In this document: one piece after another, positions 28,641-38,468 of the stretch
Layout: each line of letters begins with the position of its first letter
Numbering within the stretch: position 1 is the stretch's first letter
NCBI RefSeq assembly: GCF_001715975.1
Contig: NZ_MARB01000003.1
Span: 186,001 to 250,000 of the forward strand
Reading direction: 5' to 3'
DNA length: 64,000 nt
Source: Candidatus Thiodiazotropha endolucinida
Lineage (GTDB): Bacteria; Pseudomonadota; Gammaproteobacteria; Chromatiales; Chromatiaceae
Made by a program: the position numbers and the translations under genes
Notes under the pieces: generated by a model
What the model was told of the DNA's origin: nothing
What the model saw: the letters and a program-made list of their open reading frames with translations, nothing else
Databases searched by the model: none

Positions 28641-29612
28641 GTGTTTCGCAAAGAGCTCAAAGTCCTTGACTGTACCATTCGCGACGGCGGTCTGATCAAC
28701 AATTACCATTTTACCGATGATTTCGTAAAGGCGGTCTATCGCGCTGCCTGCGACTCCGCTGTGGATATTATCGAACTGGGCAAGAAGCTTGCCGTCAGTG
28801 AGGAGTACAGTCGGGATAAATTCGGCAAATGGAACTTCTGTGACGATGATGATCTGAAGATGATTATCGACTCCCATGAATGTGAAAACCCACCTTTGAT
28901 CGCGGTGATGTTCGATATCGGACGGGTGGATTTCAATAGCCTGAAACCCAGAGATCAAAGTCCGTTCGACATGGCGCGCGTGGCCTGTTATGTCCCCGAC
29001 ATCGACAAAGGATTGGACCTGGTCAAACGCTCAAAGGACATGGGGTACGACACAACCATCAATATCATGGCCTGCTCTGCCGCCATTCGTACCGAGTTGA
29101 TCGAAGCCCTCAACCAGGTTGAGGAGACTGCCGAACTTGATTACCTTTATCTCGTCGACAGCTACGGCGCATTCTATTCCGAACAGGTGACCGATTACCT
29201 GAATCTCTACAAGAAATATGCGCCAAGCAAGGAGCTGGGATTTCATGCGCACAACAATCAACAGCTCGCCTTCTCCAATACCCAGCAGGCGATTATCGAC
29301 GGGGTGAACCTTCTCGATGCAACCATCAATGGCATCGGTCGCGGCGCGGGTAACTGTAACCTTGAACTGCTGCTCAATTTCTTGAAGAACCCCAAGTTTG
29401 ACGTCGAACCCATATACAAAGCGATCCAGGAGGAGTTCGTCCCTCTGCGCAAAGAGATCGAATGGGGATTCAATGACATCTATGGTATCAGCGGACACCT
29501 CAATCAACACCCGCGCGCCGCCATGAAGCTGCGCGGGGACAAGAAGAATCGTGATCGCTGCTACGATTTCCTGATTGAATCAAGCCGCCTGGACGAAGGC
29601 ATTATTTCTTGA
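28641..29612 (+). CDS. DRE-TIM metallolyase (HMGL-like aldolase)
   Basis: A 323-residue TIM-barrel protein of the DRE-TIM metallolyase superfamily (4-hydroxy-2-oxovalerate aldolase, HMG-CoA lyase, isopropylmalate synthase relatives). The metal-binding motif LDCTIRDGG (about 9-17) and the HAHNN motif are present, as is GIGRGAGNCNLELLL, typical of aldolase-like members. Start is GTG at 28641 after GAGGAA. No pathway partners adjoin it, so substrate is unknown. A strong hairpin follows downstream. Confidence 0.8.
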   Translation: MFRKELKVLDCTIRDGGLINNYHFTDDFVKAVYRAACDSAVDIIELGKKLAVSEEYSRDKFGKWNFCDDDDLKMIIDSHECENPPLIAVMFDIGRVDFNSLKPRDQSPFDMARVACYVPDIDKGLDLVKRSKDMGYDTTINIMACSAAIRTELIEALNQVEETAELDYLYLVDSYGAFYSEQVTDYLNLYKKYAPSKELGFHAHNNQQLAFSNTQQAIIDGVNLLDATINGIGRGAGNCNLELLLNFLKNPKFDVEPIYKAIQEEFVPLRKEIEWGFNDIYGISGHLNQHPRAAMKLRGDKKNRDRCYDFLIESSRLDEGIIS

Positions 29613-29627
29613 ATAAAAGTCATAGAG

Positions 29628-29678
29628 CGATTCAACTCCCCAACACCCTCAAAGTGTTGGGGAGCCAGCGAGGTTGAA
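29628..29678 (+). terminator. perfect hairpin after the aldolase gene
   Basis: CTCCCCAACAC (29636-29646) pairs perfectly with GTGTTGGGGAG (29654-29664) around a 7-base loop, and an outer GATTCAAC/GTTGAATC pair can extend it. No T-run follows, so it may be an RNA stabiliser or a factor-assisted terminator between the aldolase and the convergent small gene. Confidence 0.5.
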
Positions 29679-29776
29679 TCATCCGGTAATCGTATAATGA
29701 TCAGGCAAGGGGTTTATCAGCAGCCTTGGCACATGCTTCTGCGCATGTCTTGCGCTCCATGTGCTTGTCTTCGTAT

Positions 29777-29983
29777 TTAGGAATAAGATTCCAGCACCTC
29801 GATTAGCTCATTTTCAGGTGTAACAGAACCTATTGGATTGATGTTAACGGTCATCCCCGACTTTTCATCATGAACAGTAACCAGCGGATGACTTGCAAAG
29901 CGCTGTTTATCCACTTGTTCAGCTCGTAGGCCGATGCGTTCAATGGCATCATAAATATCAGTGTGAGCGCCGATTCCCGGCAT
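29777..29983 (-). CDS. small uncharacterised protein
   Basis: A 68-residue soluble protein from ATG 29983 (a TTG four codons upstream is possible). The sequence (DAIERIGLRAEQVDKQRF, VTVHDEKSGMTVNINPIG) looks like a genuine compact domain. No family recognised, no signal peptide, no evident operon. Convergent with the aldolase gene. Confidence 0.4.
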   Translation of the reverse strand: MPGIGAHTDIYDAIERIGLRAEQVDKQRFASHPLVTVHDEKSGMTVNINPIGSVTPENELIEVLESYS

Positions 29984-30244
29984 CTTTACACTCAATATTT
30001 GACATAAGGTTACCCCTCTTATTTTGTGGATAAGCGTTAAAGAAATATGTGTGCTGATTTATCGGCCAAGATCACAGGGGCGTTATTCTCGATACTGCTT
30101 TATTGGTGCTGCTTTTTCTCCCAGCGCCGTAACAGCCATTTTCACTTTGTGCCACTACCGGGAGAAGCAATTTACAATCGGATGATTTTTCCATGCTAAT
30201 ATATTTATGCTGAGATAGAATTCACTAATGATACGGAGGAGGAG

Positions 30245-31432
30245 ATGGGAACAACCCGCGACATAGTCGTATTGAGCGCAGTACGTACAGCCGTTGGCGG
30301 ATATGGCGGCACCCTTAAAGATATTGCTCCGTGCGAATTGGCGGCAACCGTCATAAAAGAGGCGGTCGCACGTGCCGGGGTTAATCCCGATACTGTTGGA
30401 CATACCGTATTGGGAAACGTTATTCACACAGAACCGAGAGATATGTATCTGTCCCGCGTTGCGTCGGTAAACGCAGGCCTGCCGGTCGATACCCCTGCAT
30501 TTACCTTGAACCGCCTGTGCGGTAGTGGTCTGCAGGCGATTGTCTCGGCCACCCAGCAAATTGAAACCGGCCATTGCGATGTCGCTATTGGTGGTGGCGC
30601 CGAGTGTATGAGCCGCGCCGGGTACACTTCAGTCAACCAACGCTGGGGCGCGCGCATGGGGGACAGCAAGATTGTCGACATGATGGTAGGCGCACTCACG
30701 GACCCCTTCGAGAATGTCCATATGGGAATCACTGCGGAGAATATTGCCGAGAAGTGGGGAATAACCCGTGAGGAACAGGATCAGCTGGCCGTCGAAAGCC
30801 ATAAACGCGCTTCAACCGCCTGGGAAGAGGGTCGTTTTAAAGAACAGATTGTGCCAATCGAGATTAAGTCCCGCAAAGGCACGATACTGTTCGAAAAAGA
30901 CGAACATTTTCGTACCGATGCCGATATGGACAACATGGCCAAGCTACGCCCTATTTTCAAGAAAGACGGTACAGTCACGGCTGCAAACGCCTCCGGCATC
31001 AATGATGCCGCATCAGCCGTAGTATTGGCGGCGGCAGAGACGGCGCAAGCCATGGGGCTCAAACCGATGGCACGGCTGATTGGCTACGCTTTTGCCGGTT
31101 GTGACCCCAAATACATGGGCATAGGTCCCGTACCCGCGGTCAAGCGGCTTCTGGAGGATACGGGCATGTCAATCGCCGACTTTGATGTATTGGAGGTCAA
31201 TGAGGCCTTTGCGGCCCAGGCCCTGGCTGTGATTCGAGACCTCGATCTTCCAATGGATAAAACCAATCCCAACGGCAGCGGCATCTCCCTGGGCCACCCC
31301 ATCGGAGCGACCGGTTCAATCGTCACAACCAAGGCAATCCATGAACTACAGCGTACCGGTGGACGCAATGCGCTGGTCACCATGTGCATCGGTGGCGGTC
31401 AGGGTATCGCAGCAGCCTTCGAGCGTATCTGA
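30245..31432 (+). CDS. phaA: acetyl-CoA C-acetyltransferase (beta-ketothiolase)
   Basis: A 395-residue thiolase that condenses two acetyl-CoA to acetoacetyl-CoA. Catalytic residues are visible: Cys92 in NRLCGSGLQAI, the His in GHPIGATG and Cys381 in CIGGGQG. Ribosome site CGGAGGAG precedes the ATG. The acetoacetyl-CoA reductase follows 39 bases later, so the pair supplies (R)-3-hydroxybutyryl-CoA for polyhydroxybutyrate. The polymerase phaC is not in the window. Confidence 0.95.
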   Translation: MGTTRDIVVLSAVRTAVGGYGGTLKDIAPCELAATVIKEAVARAGVNPDTVGHTVLGNVIHTEPRDMYLSRVASVNAGLPVDTPAFTLNRLCGSGLQAIVSATQQIETGHCDVAIGGGAECMSRAGYTSVNQRWGARMGDSKIVDMMVGALTDPFENVHMGITAENIAEKWGITREEQDQLAVESHKRASTAWEEGRFKEQIVPIEIKSRKGTILFEKDEHFRTDADMDNMAKLRPIFKKDGTVTAANASGINDAASAVVLAAAETAQAMGLKPMARLIGYAFAGCDPKYMGIGPVPAVKRLLEDTGMSIADFDVLEVNEAFAAQALAVIRDLDLPMDKTNPNGSGISLGHPIGATGSIVTTKAIHELQRTGGRNALVTMCIGGGQGIAAAFERI

Positions 31433-31471
31433 ATAAACAATAAATCAACAATCTAGCAGAGGAGATGATCT

Positions 31472-32194
31472 ATGGGACGTGTAGCATTAGTGACTGGAGG
31501 AACACGCGGAATTGGTGAGGCAATCTCTGTAGCATTGAAAGATGCGGGTTACACGGTTGCCGCAAACTTCGGCGGTAATGAAGAGGCGGCCAAGGCATTT
31601 ACTGAGCGTACCGGCATCCCCGCCTATAAGTTCGATGTCGGCGATTTTGATGCGGTACAGGCTGGAATCGCAAAGATTGAAGAAGAGATCGGACCAATTG
31701 AGGTCCTGGTCAACAATGCCGGCATTACCCGAGACGGCACCATGCATAAAATGAACTTTGAAAAATGGGACAAGATCATCCAGACCAATCTGGCCTCATG
31801 CTTCAATGCCTGTCACGCTGTCATCAGTGGTATGCGTGAGCGGGGTTTCGGCCGCATTGTCAATATCGGTTCTGTGAACGGCCAGGCCGGACAGTATGGA
31901 CAGGTCAATTATGCGGCGGCGAAATCAGGTATCCATGGTTTCACAAAAGCCTTGGCCTTGGAGGGCGCCACCAAAGGCATTACCGTCAACGCTGTGGCGC
32001 CGGGCTATGTAGCAACCGACATGGTGCGTGCCGTACCGGAGGATATTTTGGCGAAAATCATCAAGACAATACCGGTTGGGCGTCTTGGAGAACCGGAAGA
32101 TATTGCCCGTTCCGTTTTGTTCCTGATTGCTGACGATGCAAGCTTCATCACCGGATCGACGCTTTCTGTGAATGGAGGTCAACATATGTATTAA
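31472..32194 (+). CDS. phaB: acetoacetyl-CoA reductase
   Basis: A 240-residue short-chain dehydrogenase of the PhaB type, reducing acetoacetyl-CoA to (R)-3-hydroxybutyryl-CoA with NADPH. It has the N-terminal GGTRGIGE nucleotide motif, NNAGITRDGTMHKM, and the Ser-Tyr-Lys catalytic set in NIGSVNGQAGQYG and NYAAAKSG. Ribosome site GAGGAG. In an operon with phaA; a palindromic repeat follows. Confidence 0.95.
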   Translation: MGRVALVTGGTRGIGEAISVALKDAGYTVAANFGGNEEAAKAFTERTGIPAYKFDVGDFDAVQAGIAKIEEEIGPIEVLVNNAGITRDGTMHKMNFEKWDKIIQTNLASCFNACHAVISGMRERGFGRIVNIGSVNGQAGQYGQVNYAAAKSGIHGFTKALALEGATKGITVNAVAPGYVATDMVRAVPEDILAKIIKTIPVGRLGEPEDIARSVLFLIADDASFITGSTLSVNGGQHMY

Positions 32195-32240
32195 GGATTC
32201 TCCCCTTAATCAGGAAGCTACTAACCAGACAAGGAACAAG

Positions 32241-32365
32241 CCGCAAATAAACGCCAATCACCACATAACAAGCGCTAATGGTATGACGATGTGCATGGCT
32301 GCCGCTGAAGCCATTTACTATTCCACTAGCGTTGTTATGTGGTGATTTGCGTATTGTAGCGGCGA
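32241..32365. repeat. imperfect palindromic repeat with CCGCAAAT ends
   Basis: Arms at about 32252-32282 and 32323-32351 share AATCACCACATAACAA in inverted orientation, with a smaller ATGGCT/AGCCAT hairpin between them. The outer ends, GCCGCAAATAAACGC and GCGTATTGTAGCGGC, extend the pairing. It lies between convergent phaB and the RND gene, and may terminate both. Similar ends mark the repeat at 50508-50745. Confidence 0.6.
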
Positions 32366-32405
32366 AATAATGCTGCTTACATGATTGGTTTTATGATTAT
32401 TCACG

Positions 32406-35400
32406 CTAATCCAGCTGGCTCTGCTGTTCCGTCAGTTCCTTCTCCAGTTGCTGGCTGAGCTGCTTAGGTGATCCGCTGTGCCTGGCCAGGAGATGGTACG
32501 CGACAGGTACGATATAGAGGGTAAACAGGGTCGCGGCAATGACACCCGAGAGGATGACAGTGCCTATCACAGTGCGTGTCTCAGAACCCGCACCGGCTGA
32601 TAACAGCAAAGGCAGCGAGCCGGCAGCCGTGGTTATACCGGTCATCACGATCGGGCGAAATCGCACATGGGCCGCCTCTATCAGGGCATCTGAAAATGCC
32701 TTGCCCGCATCTCTGAGCTGATTGGCGAATTCAACGATCAGGATACCGTTTTTTGCCGCCAGTCCCACCAGCATGATCAAACCTATCTGGCTGTAGATAT
32801 TCAGCGTCTGGTCTGTCAGATAGAGACCCAGCAGCGCCCCCGCCATGGCTAAGGGCACGGTCAACATGATAATCAATGGGTGCAACCAACTTTCAAATTG
32901 TGCGGCAAGTACCAGATAGACCACCACCACGCCGAGTATCAGCACGAATACGACGGAGCTGCCTGCGGTGTTGTAGTCCCTGGACTGCCCCTTATAGTCG
33001 ATGATGGCATGGGCGGGCAGATGCTCACGCACCAACCCCTCAAGGTATTCCAACGCCGCACCCAAGGCCAACCCCTGTTTCAGATTGGCCTCGATAGTCA
33101 GGGCGCGCACGCGATTATAGCGATTCAGGCTGATCGAGTCGGCGACCTCCCGCAGCGTTACCAGATTGGAGAGCTGCACCAGCTGACCACTGGCTGTGGA
33201 GCGGACATAGAGATGATTCAGATCTGTAGGGGTACGCTGATCGTCGCGCTCGCCTTCAAGAATAACATCGTACTCCTCCCCTTGCTCAATATAGGTCGTT
33301 ACCCTGCGTGAACCGAACATGGTTTCCAGTGTACGGCCGATGGTCTCGACGGTAACACCCAGTTCCGCCGCCCGATCGTAGTCGATATCCACCTTCAACT
33401 GCGGTTTGGTCTCCTTATAGTCCCAGTTGAGACCCAGTAGACCCGGATTGTCTTGCTCGATCTGTTGCAGCAGCCTATCCCGCCATTCCGCCAACTCGTC
33501 ATAGGTACCCCCTCCAATCACAAACTGGATCGGTTTCTGTATGCGTCGGCCAAAGCCCTGGCGCATCACCGGGAAGACCTTCACACCGGGAAGATCGGAG
33601 AGGTTTTTTCGCAGTTCATTCATGATCGTCCAGGCACTGCGGCGCGAGTTCCACTCATTCAACACATTGATGACGATACCGCCGTTGAAGATCGCGAAGT
33701 TACTGAATCGCCTAGGCGCCCTTACCAGCAGGCGTGTGATTTCGCCGGACTCCACATAGGGCATCATGCGCAGTTCGATCTCATCCATATATTCCTTCAT
33801 ATATTCATAAGAGGCGCCCTCCGGACCGTTGACGATCAAATAGAAGGCACCCCTGTCCTCCTTGGGGGCATACTCATCCGGTATCTGCTGCAACAACCAG
33901 TAAGCCATCGCCACGATACCGGCGAACAACAACAGCATCAGCCATACATGACGCATTGCCACATGAAGTGTCTTGATATAGATATCCCGGATACGCCCAA
34001 ACAATCCGTCCACCCATCGGCTGAGGCTTACCCTGCCGACATTGCCGGCAGGCAGGATCTGAGATGCCAGCATGGGTGACAGCGTCAGGGCGACCAGACT
34101 GGAGAAGCCGACCGCTGCTGCCATGGTCAGGGCAAACTCTGAAAAGAGCCGTCCGAGATCACCCCCGAGGAAAGCGATGGGGGTGAACACGGAGACCAAC
34201 ACTACGGTGGTTGAGATCACCGCAAAGGCAACCTGCTTGGCGCCGCGAAAAGCCGCCACAAGCCTAGACTCGCCATACTCCTCCATACGACGATGGATAT
34301 TCTCCAACATCACGATGGCATCATCCACCACCAGGCCGATCGCCAACACAAGGGCCAGCAGGGTCAGTATATTGATGGTGAAACCGAGTATCAGCAGCAC
34401 CAGAAACGTGGCGATCAGTGAAACCGGCACCGCCACCGCCGGTACTATCATTGCACGCACGCTGCCGAGGAAGAGAAAGATCACGGTAACCACCAAAAGA
34501 ATGGCGATAAACAGGGTCTTGTAGACCTCGCTGATAGCCCTCTCAATGAATACAGAGCTATCGAAGCTCTGCTTGATCTCCATACCTTCGGGCAGGTTGG
34601 TATTGACCCGCTCCATCTCTGCCTTGGCCGCCTCGGCCACAGTCAGGGTGTTGGCGGTGGACTGTTTGATGATACCGATACCGACCATCGGCACACCATT
34701 GCCGCGGAAGAAGGTACGCGTCTCTGCGGCACCTTTTTCAACCCGGGCCACTTCACCCAGCCGCACCAGATAACCATCATCTCCCCGGGCGAGCACCAGC
34801 CTGGCGAAATCGTCAGCGGAGTGAAATGTCCGGTCCACCCGTACCGTGAATGCCCTGTCGACGGAATCGATGCTCCCGGCGGGTAACTCCAGATTCCCGG
34901 CGCGCAAGGCCTGCTCCACATCGGTTACCGTCAAGCCGCGTGCCGCAAGGGCCTGTCGGTCGATCCAGATGCGCATGGCAAAAGTCTGGCCGCCGCCCAC
35001 CCGCACCCGGGCCACGCCATCGAGCACCGAGAAGCGATCAACCAGGTAGCGCCGCGCATAATCGGACAGCTCGGGTACGGTCATCCGGTCACTGACCAGG
35101 TTGAGCCACATGATGACATCTTCATTACTGTCGACCTTCTGGATCTCCGGCGGCTCGGCTTCCGACGGCAAGTTATCCAGAATGGCCGATACCCGGTCAC
35201 GCACATCATTGGCAGCACCGTCTATGTCCCGCTGCACGTTAAACTCGATGGTCACTGCGGAACGTCCATCTTCACTCACCGATGAGATAAATCGTATCCC
35301 TTCGACACCGGCGATTCTATCCTCGATCAATTGGGTGATACGCGTCTCCACCACATTGGCGGCCGCACCGGGATAGATCGTCTCCACTGAAACGATCGGT

Positions 35401-35525
35401 GAATCGATATTGGGGTACTCGCGCAACGGCAGCTGATCGAAGGCAACCAAACCGAAGGCAATCAATAACAGCGAGAGGACAGAAGCGAAGACCGGTCTTT
35501 TGACTGAGATGTCAGAAAGGATCAT
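32406..35525 (-). CDS. RND-family efflux permease (HAE1 type)
   Basis: A 1039-residue inner-membrane RND pump, the usual length for the AcrB/MexB-like class. The N-terminus ISVKRPVFASVLSLLLIAFG is typical, as are the membrane block VLAIGLVVDDAIVMLENIHR with its Asp pair needed for proton flow and the late GIVTTAAG-like GITTAAGSLPLLL segment. It works with the periplasmic adaptor gene upstream (4-base overlap) and an outer-membrane channel not seen here. Substrates cannot be predicted. No regulator gene adjoins. Confidence 0.93.
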   Translation of the reverse strand: MILSDISVKRPVFASVLSLLLIAFGLVAFDQLPLREYPNIDSPIVSVETIYPGAAANVVETRITQLIEDRIAGVEGIRFISSVSEDGRSAVTIEFNVQRDIDGAANDVRDRVSAILDNLPSEAEPPEIQKVDSNEDVIMWLNLVSDRMTVPELSDYARRYLVDRFSVLDGVARVRVGGGQTFAMRIWIDRQALAARGLTVTDVEQALRAGNLELPAGSIDSVDRAFTVRVDRTFHSADDFARLVLARGDDGYLVRLGEVARVEKGAAETRTFFRGNGVPMVGIGIIKQSTANTLTVAEAAKAEMERVNTNLPEGMEIKQSFDSSVFIERAISEVYKTLFIAILLVVTVIFLFLGSVRAMIVPAVAVPVSLIATFLVLLILGFTINILTLLALVLAIGLVVDDAIVMLENIHRRMEEYGESRLVAAFRGAKQVAFAVISTTVVLVSVFTPIAFLGGDLGRLFSEFALTMAAAVGFSSLVALTLSPMLASQILPAGNVGRVSLSRWVDGLFGRIRDIYIKTLHVAMRHVWLMLLLFAGIVAMAYWLLQQIPDEYAPKEDRGAFYLIVNGPEGASYEYMKEYMDEIELRMMPYVESGEITRLLVRAPRRFSNFAIFNGGIVINVLNEWNSRRSAWTIMNELRKNLSDLPGVKVFPVMRQGFGRRIQKPIQFVIGGGTYDELAEWRDRLLQQIEQDNPGLLGLNWDYKETKPQLKVDIDYDRAAELGVTVETIGRTLETMFGSRRVTTYIEQGEEYDVILEGERDDQRTPTDLNHLYVRSTASGQLVQLSNLVTLREVADSISLNRYNRVRALTIEANLKQGLALGAALEYLEGLVREHLPAHAIIDYKGQSRDYNTAGSSVVFVLILGVVVVYLVLAAQFESWLHPLIIMLTVPLAMAGALLGLYLTDQTLNIYSQIGLIMLVGLAAKNGILIVEFANQLRDAGKAFSDALIEAAHVRFRPIVMTGITTAAGSLPLLLSAGAGSETRTVIGTVILSGVIAATLFTLYIVPVAYHLLARHSGSPKQLSQQLEKELTEQQSQLD

Positions 35526-36625
35526 GGCTTGCCCTTGGTGGCCTTGACCAATGGCTTGAGTAAGGCATCGATGGCAACCTCGCCTTTCTGCACGCCCTTG
35601 ATACGTACCTTCCCATCGGCCTTGGCCTTATCCGTGCCATGGGTGATGACACGCTCACCGATCATCAATCCGCTGACCACCTCAACCTCACCGGGGCGAC
35701 GTGATCCGATGGAGATTTTCCTTTTCTCCACCCGATTCTCTTCACCCTCAACAACGAAAACAAACTGATCGCTACCCTTTGGCATGAGCGCAGACTCGGG
35801 TATCAGCAGGGTACGACGGGGATTGTGCAACAGCTCGACTGTCATCAGCATGCCCGGTTTCAACAATCTCTCCGGATTAGCAATCATGGCTCGCACCAGG
35901 ACCGAGCGATTGACCGGATCGACCCGACTATCCACGACCTTCACTTCACCCTCGAAGATACGATCCAGGAAGGCTCGACTGCGGGCACGAATCATCAAGC
36001 CGGGTTGCAGATCCGCGAGATAGACGGATGACACAGCAAATTCCAGCTTCATGGTGGTGTCATCGTCCAGGGTGGTGATGGTATCGCCGGTTTCCACCAA
36101 TGCGCCGACACTGATGTTGCGCAGACCGATGACACCAGAAAAGGGCGCTGTGATCAGCCGATCCGCAAGACGGGATTCTATGGCCGCCAGGCGAGCGCGA
36201 GCGGTATCCACTTCGCGCCGTCTCTGATCGAGCAGTGACTGCGCCTCGATTCCCTGAGATTCGAGCCGACTGACCCGGTTATATTGGCGCTTGGCCTCAT
36301 TGAGAGTGGCCCTGGCCTCCTGCAACAGGGCATGCTCCTCACTGTTTGTCATCTCCACCAACACCTGTCCGGTCTCAACCCGCTCACCGTCATCGAAATG
36401 AATCGCGCTGACTGTCTCCGTCACATTCACTGTCAATTCGACCGATTCATTCGCTCTGAGTGTACCCAATGCCTCAATCCGCTCGATGAAATCATCCTCG
36501 ATGACTTCCGCAACGATTACCAGGGGGGCCGGCTTTTCCGCACCCCAGCCGGACGTGGAGATCAGTATTAAAAACAACAGGTATGGCCAGACCAACAAGC
36601 CATTGGCGGAATATTTTCCAGTCAT
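35522..36625 (-). CDS. RND efflux periplasmic adaptor (membrane fusion protein)
   Basis: A 367-residue adaptor. From ATG 36625 it opens with a signal-like segment (NGLLVWPYLLFLILIS) and then the lipoyl halves (LGTLRANESVELTVNVTE, FDDGERVETGQVLVEM), an alpha-helical hairpin (about 105-175) and the beta-barrel part with APFSGVIGLRNISVGALVETGD. The frame is open to 36886, but that extension is atypical and runs into a repeat, so a later start is chosen; no strong ribosome site settles it. The stop overlaps the permease start. Confidence 0.88.
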   Translation of the reverse strand: MTGKYSANGLLVWPYLLFLILISTSGWGAEKPAPLVIVAEVIEDDFIERIEALGTLRANESVELTVNVTETVSAIHFDDGERVETGQVLVEMTNSEEHALLQEARATLNEAKRQYNRVSRLESQGIEAQSLLDQRRREVDTARARLAAIESRLADRLITAPFSGVIGLRNISVGALVETGDTITTLDDDTTMKLEFAVSSVYLADLQPGLMIRARSRAFLDRIFEGEVKVVDSRVDPVNRSVLVRAMIANPERLLKPGMLMTVELLHNPRRTLLIPESALMPKGSDQFVFVVEGEENRVEKRKISIGSRRPGEVEVVSGLMIGERVITHGTDKAKADGKVRIKGVQKGEVAIDALLKPLVKATKGKP

Positions 36626-36870
36626 GGGAGTCACAAGCGTCACATCCACATTGTTTCTTACCGGAAGAAAATTGGCGGCAGAATCCCAACTGATTGTCTC
36701 AGTCAGCACCCCTTTGAAATTTAACAGTGCAGTGGCTATTGAAAGTCTATTCACTATATCCCTCAGCGGGAGAGGTTTTATTGATAATGGGTTTGATAGC
36801 ATTTTGAGAGCATACCTGCCGGTCGAGTTCCATGGCGGCACAATGCGGGTCAGAATCCTCCAAACGCTTT

Positions 36871-37046
36871 CAGGACCTGTTAACACTAACCCAATGCGCT
36901 CTGTTGTGCCTGAAGGGCTGGGGCTGTTTTCGCCACCAGCCGCGTTATCATTGGCTCATGTAGGATGACTACATCTCGCTCATTCTGCCCCGCTTGGCAC
37001 AATAACAGCCCCAGCAGGGCGTATTGGATGAGTGTTAACAGGCCCT
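36871..37046. repeat. TIR repeat, copy A (internally deleted)
   Basis: About 175 bases ending in imperfect inverted repeats (CCTGTTAACACTAACCCAAT on the left; ATTGGATGAGTGTTAACAGG on the right). Internal sequence matches copy B at 38171-38468 around GGGCTGGGGCT and GCGTTATCATT, but about 120 central bases are missing between two copies of a short CTGAA/CCGAA-like sequence. No coding capacity. Confidence 0.75.
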
Positions 37047-37392
37047 AAGCCCGACAAGGATATAATGATAGCTGCCGATGGAGTAGCTTAAACATGTAAT
37101 TTAGCAATATCAGGGTATATGGCGTTTCGTGACAGCCGCATTGGTATCAGATCTCATCCCAAAGGCCGGGCATGGATTTCATCCACCCTCCTTTTTTTTT
37201 TCAGTGCATGATTATCGCAATTCAGGTGCTCGGTTAATATTCACCCGATCCTGCGGTGTGACGAATAGTCAGTCAATTGCGCCAGATCATTCAGATATAC
37301 CATTCTCAAGGTATGCTAATGCGCACTGTATGACTGTGGGCTTTATACAGCACACCTGATTTGATCCCTCAGAAGGTATAGAATTTCGAGCA

Positions 37393-38166
37393 ATGACAAT
37401 GGGATGGCTTGTATTCACAGATCTTGACGGCACACTATTGGATCCCAATAGTCACGATCATCATGAGGCGCTACCCGCGCTGCAGCGGCTCAGAGAACAG
37501 CATATTCCGGTCATCCCCACGTCAAGCAAGACCTATGCTGAACTTGCTGTTTTAATGCAAAGACTTAGACTCGAAGGGCCCATGATCGGTGAGAATGGCG
37601 CCGTTATCATCTATCCCGGTGAGGCCCCACAGATTGCTCCTCCAGGTTATCTGCAGATCCGTGATTTTCTCGTCGATAGCCGGACAAATCCCAGCTACGA
37701 CACCCTGGGATTCGGAGACATGACCGTGGATGAGGTCATGGCATATACCGGACTGGAAAAGGAGATGGCGCAGCTCGCCATGCACAGACTCGGTTCAGAG
37801 GCGTTTTTCTGGCAAGGCAGCGATGCCGGACTAAGTCAGTTCCGGCTGGATGTCACCCATGCTGGTTTGCGACTTTTACAAGGTGACCGATTCCACCACC
37901 TGTTGGGTGATACGGACAAAGGCAAGGCTATCGGATATGTGACCAGACATCTGAAGCGGAACGGATATGCTGTCACCAAAACCCTAGGCCTGGGTGACAG
38001 CAACATTGATCGGGAGATGCTGCTGGCAGTCGATATTCCGATCATAGTACGCAAACCTGACGGCACTCATATCACACTTGAACAACGACCTGATGCCATA
38101 GTCACTGAGCTACCCGGCCCTGCTGGTTGGAATCAGGCGATTCACCATCTGTTGCAACAGGCATGA
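37393..38166 (+). CDS. mannosyl-3-phosphoglycerate phosphatase-like HAD protein
   Basis: A 257-residue HAD-superfamily phosphatase (IIB cap). The nucleophile motif is FTDLDGTLLD (about 8-17), then PTSSKTYAEL, GENGAVI and the late GLGDSNIDREML acidic motif. Best resemblance is MpgP, which makes mannosylglycerate from its 3-phosphate, a compatible-solute step. The matching synthase is not next to it, so a related sugar-phosphate substrate is possible. Start ATG 37393 or 37399. A TIR repeat begins 5 bases after the stop. Confidence 0.8.
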   Translation: MTMGWLVFTDLDGTLLDPNSHDHHEALPALQRLREQHIPVIPTSSKTYAELAVLMQRLRLEGPMIGENGAVIIYPGEAPQIAPPGYLQIRDFLVDSRTNPSYDTLGFGDMTVDEVMAYTGLEKEMAQLAMHRLGSEAFFWQGSDAGLSQFRLDVTHAGLRLLQGDRFHHLLGDTDKGKAIGYVTRHLKRNGYAVTKTLGLGDSNIDREMLLAVDIPIIVRKPDGTHITLEQRPDAIVTELPGPAGWNQAIHHLLQQA

Positions 38167-38170
38167 GACC

Positions 38171-38468
38171 CTAGGGCCTGTTAACACTAATCCAATCGGC
38201 CCTGTTGTGCCTGAAAAAACGCCAATCAAGGCGCGAGGAGAGAGGTTTGGTCACTCCAAATGAACGACAAGCAACGCCGAGTGGCGCTTTTTCAGGCGCA
38301 CCCCAAGGGCACTTCCTTCGGGGCGCAACCCGAAGGGCTGGGGCTATTTTTCCGCCCAGCGGCGTTATCATTCGCTCATGTAGCGTAACTACACCTCGCC
38401 CATTCTGCCTTGCTGGACAAAAAAATAGTCCCAGCAGGGCCGATTGGATTAGTGTTAACAGGCCCTAG
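38171..38468. repeat. TIR repeat, copy B (298 bp, perfect 34-bp terminal inverted repeats)
   Basis: The left end (38171-38204, beginning CTAGGGCCTGTTAACACTAA) is the exact reverse complement of the right end (38435-38468). The interior has GC-rich hairpins but no transposase; open frames inside look like by-products. The structure is that of a MITE or a small non-autonomous mobile element. Related copies lie at 36871-37046 and 39341-39610. No clear target duplication is seen, unless it is the CTAG at the very ends. Confidence 0.85.

Noticed and set aside
33453-34079. Long open frame opposite the RND permease
   Set aside because: Shadow frame of a GC-rich conserved gene; composition is not protein-like.
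36626-36886. Extended N-terminus of the RND adaptor
   Set aside because: It lacks a signal peptide and runs into the repeat; the start near 36625 gives a proper signal sequence.
38205-38468. Open frames inside the TIR repeat as a transposase or toxin
   Set aside because: They arise from the repeat itself, end in the TIR, and are not kept in the decayed or deleted copies.
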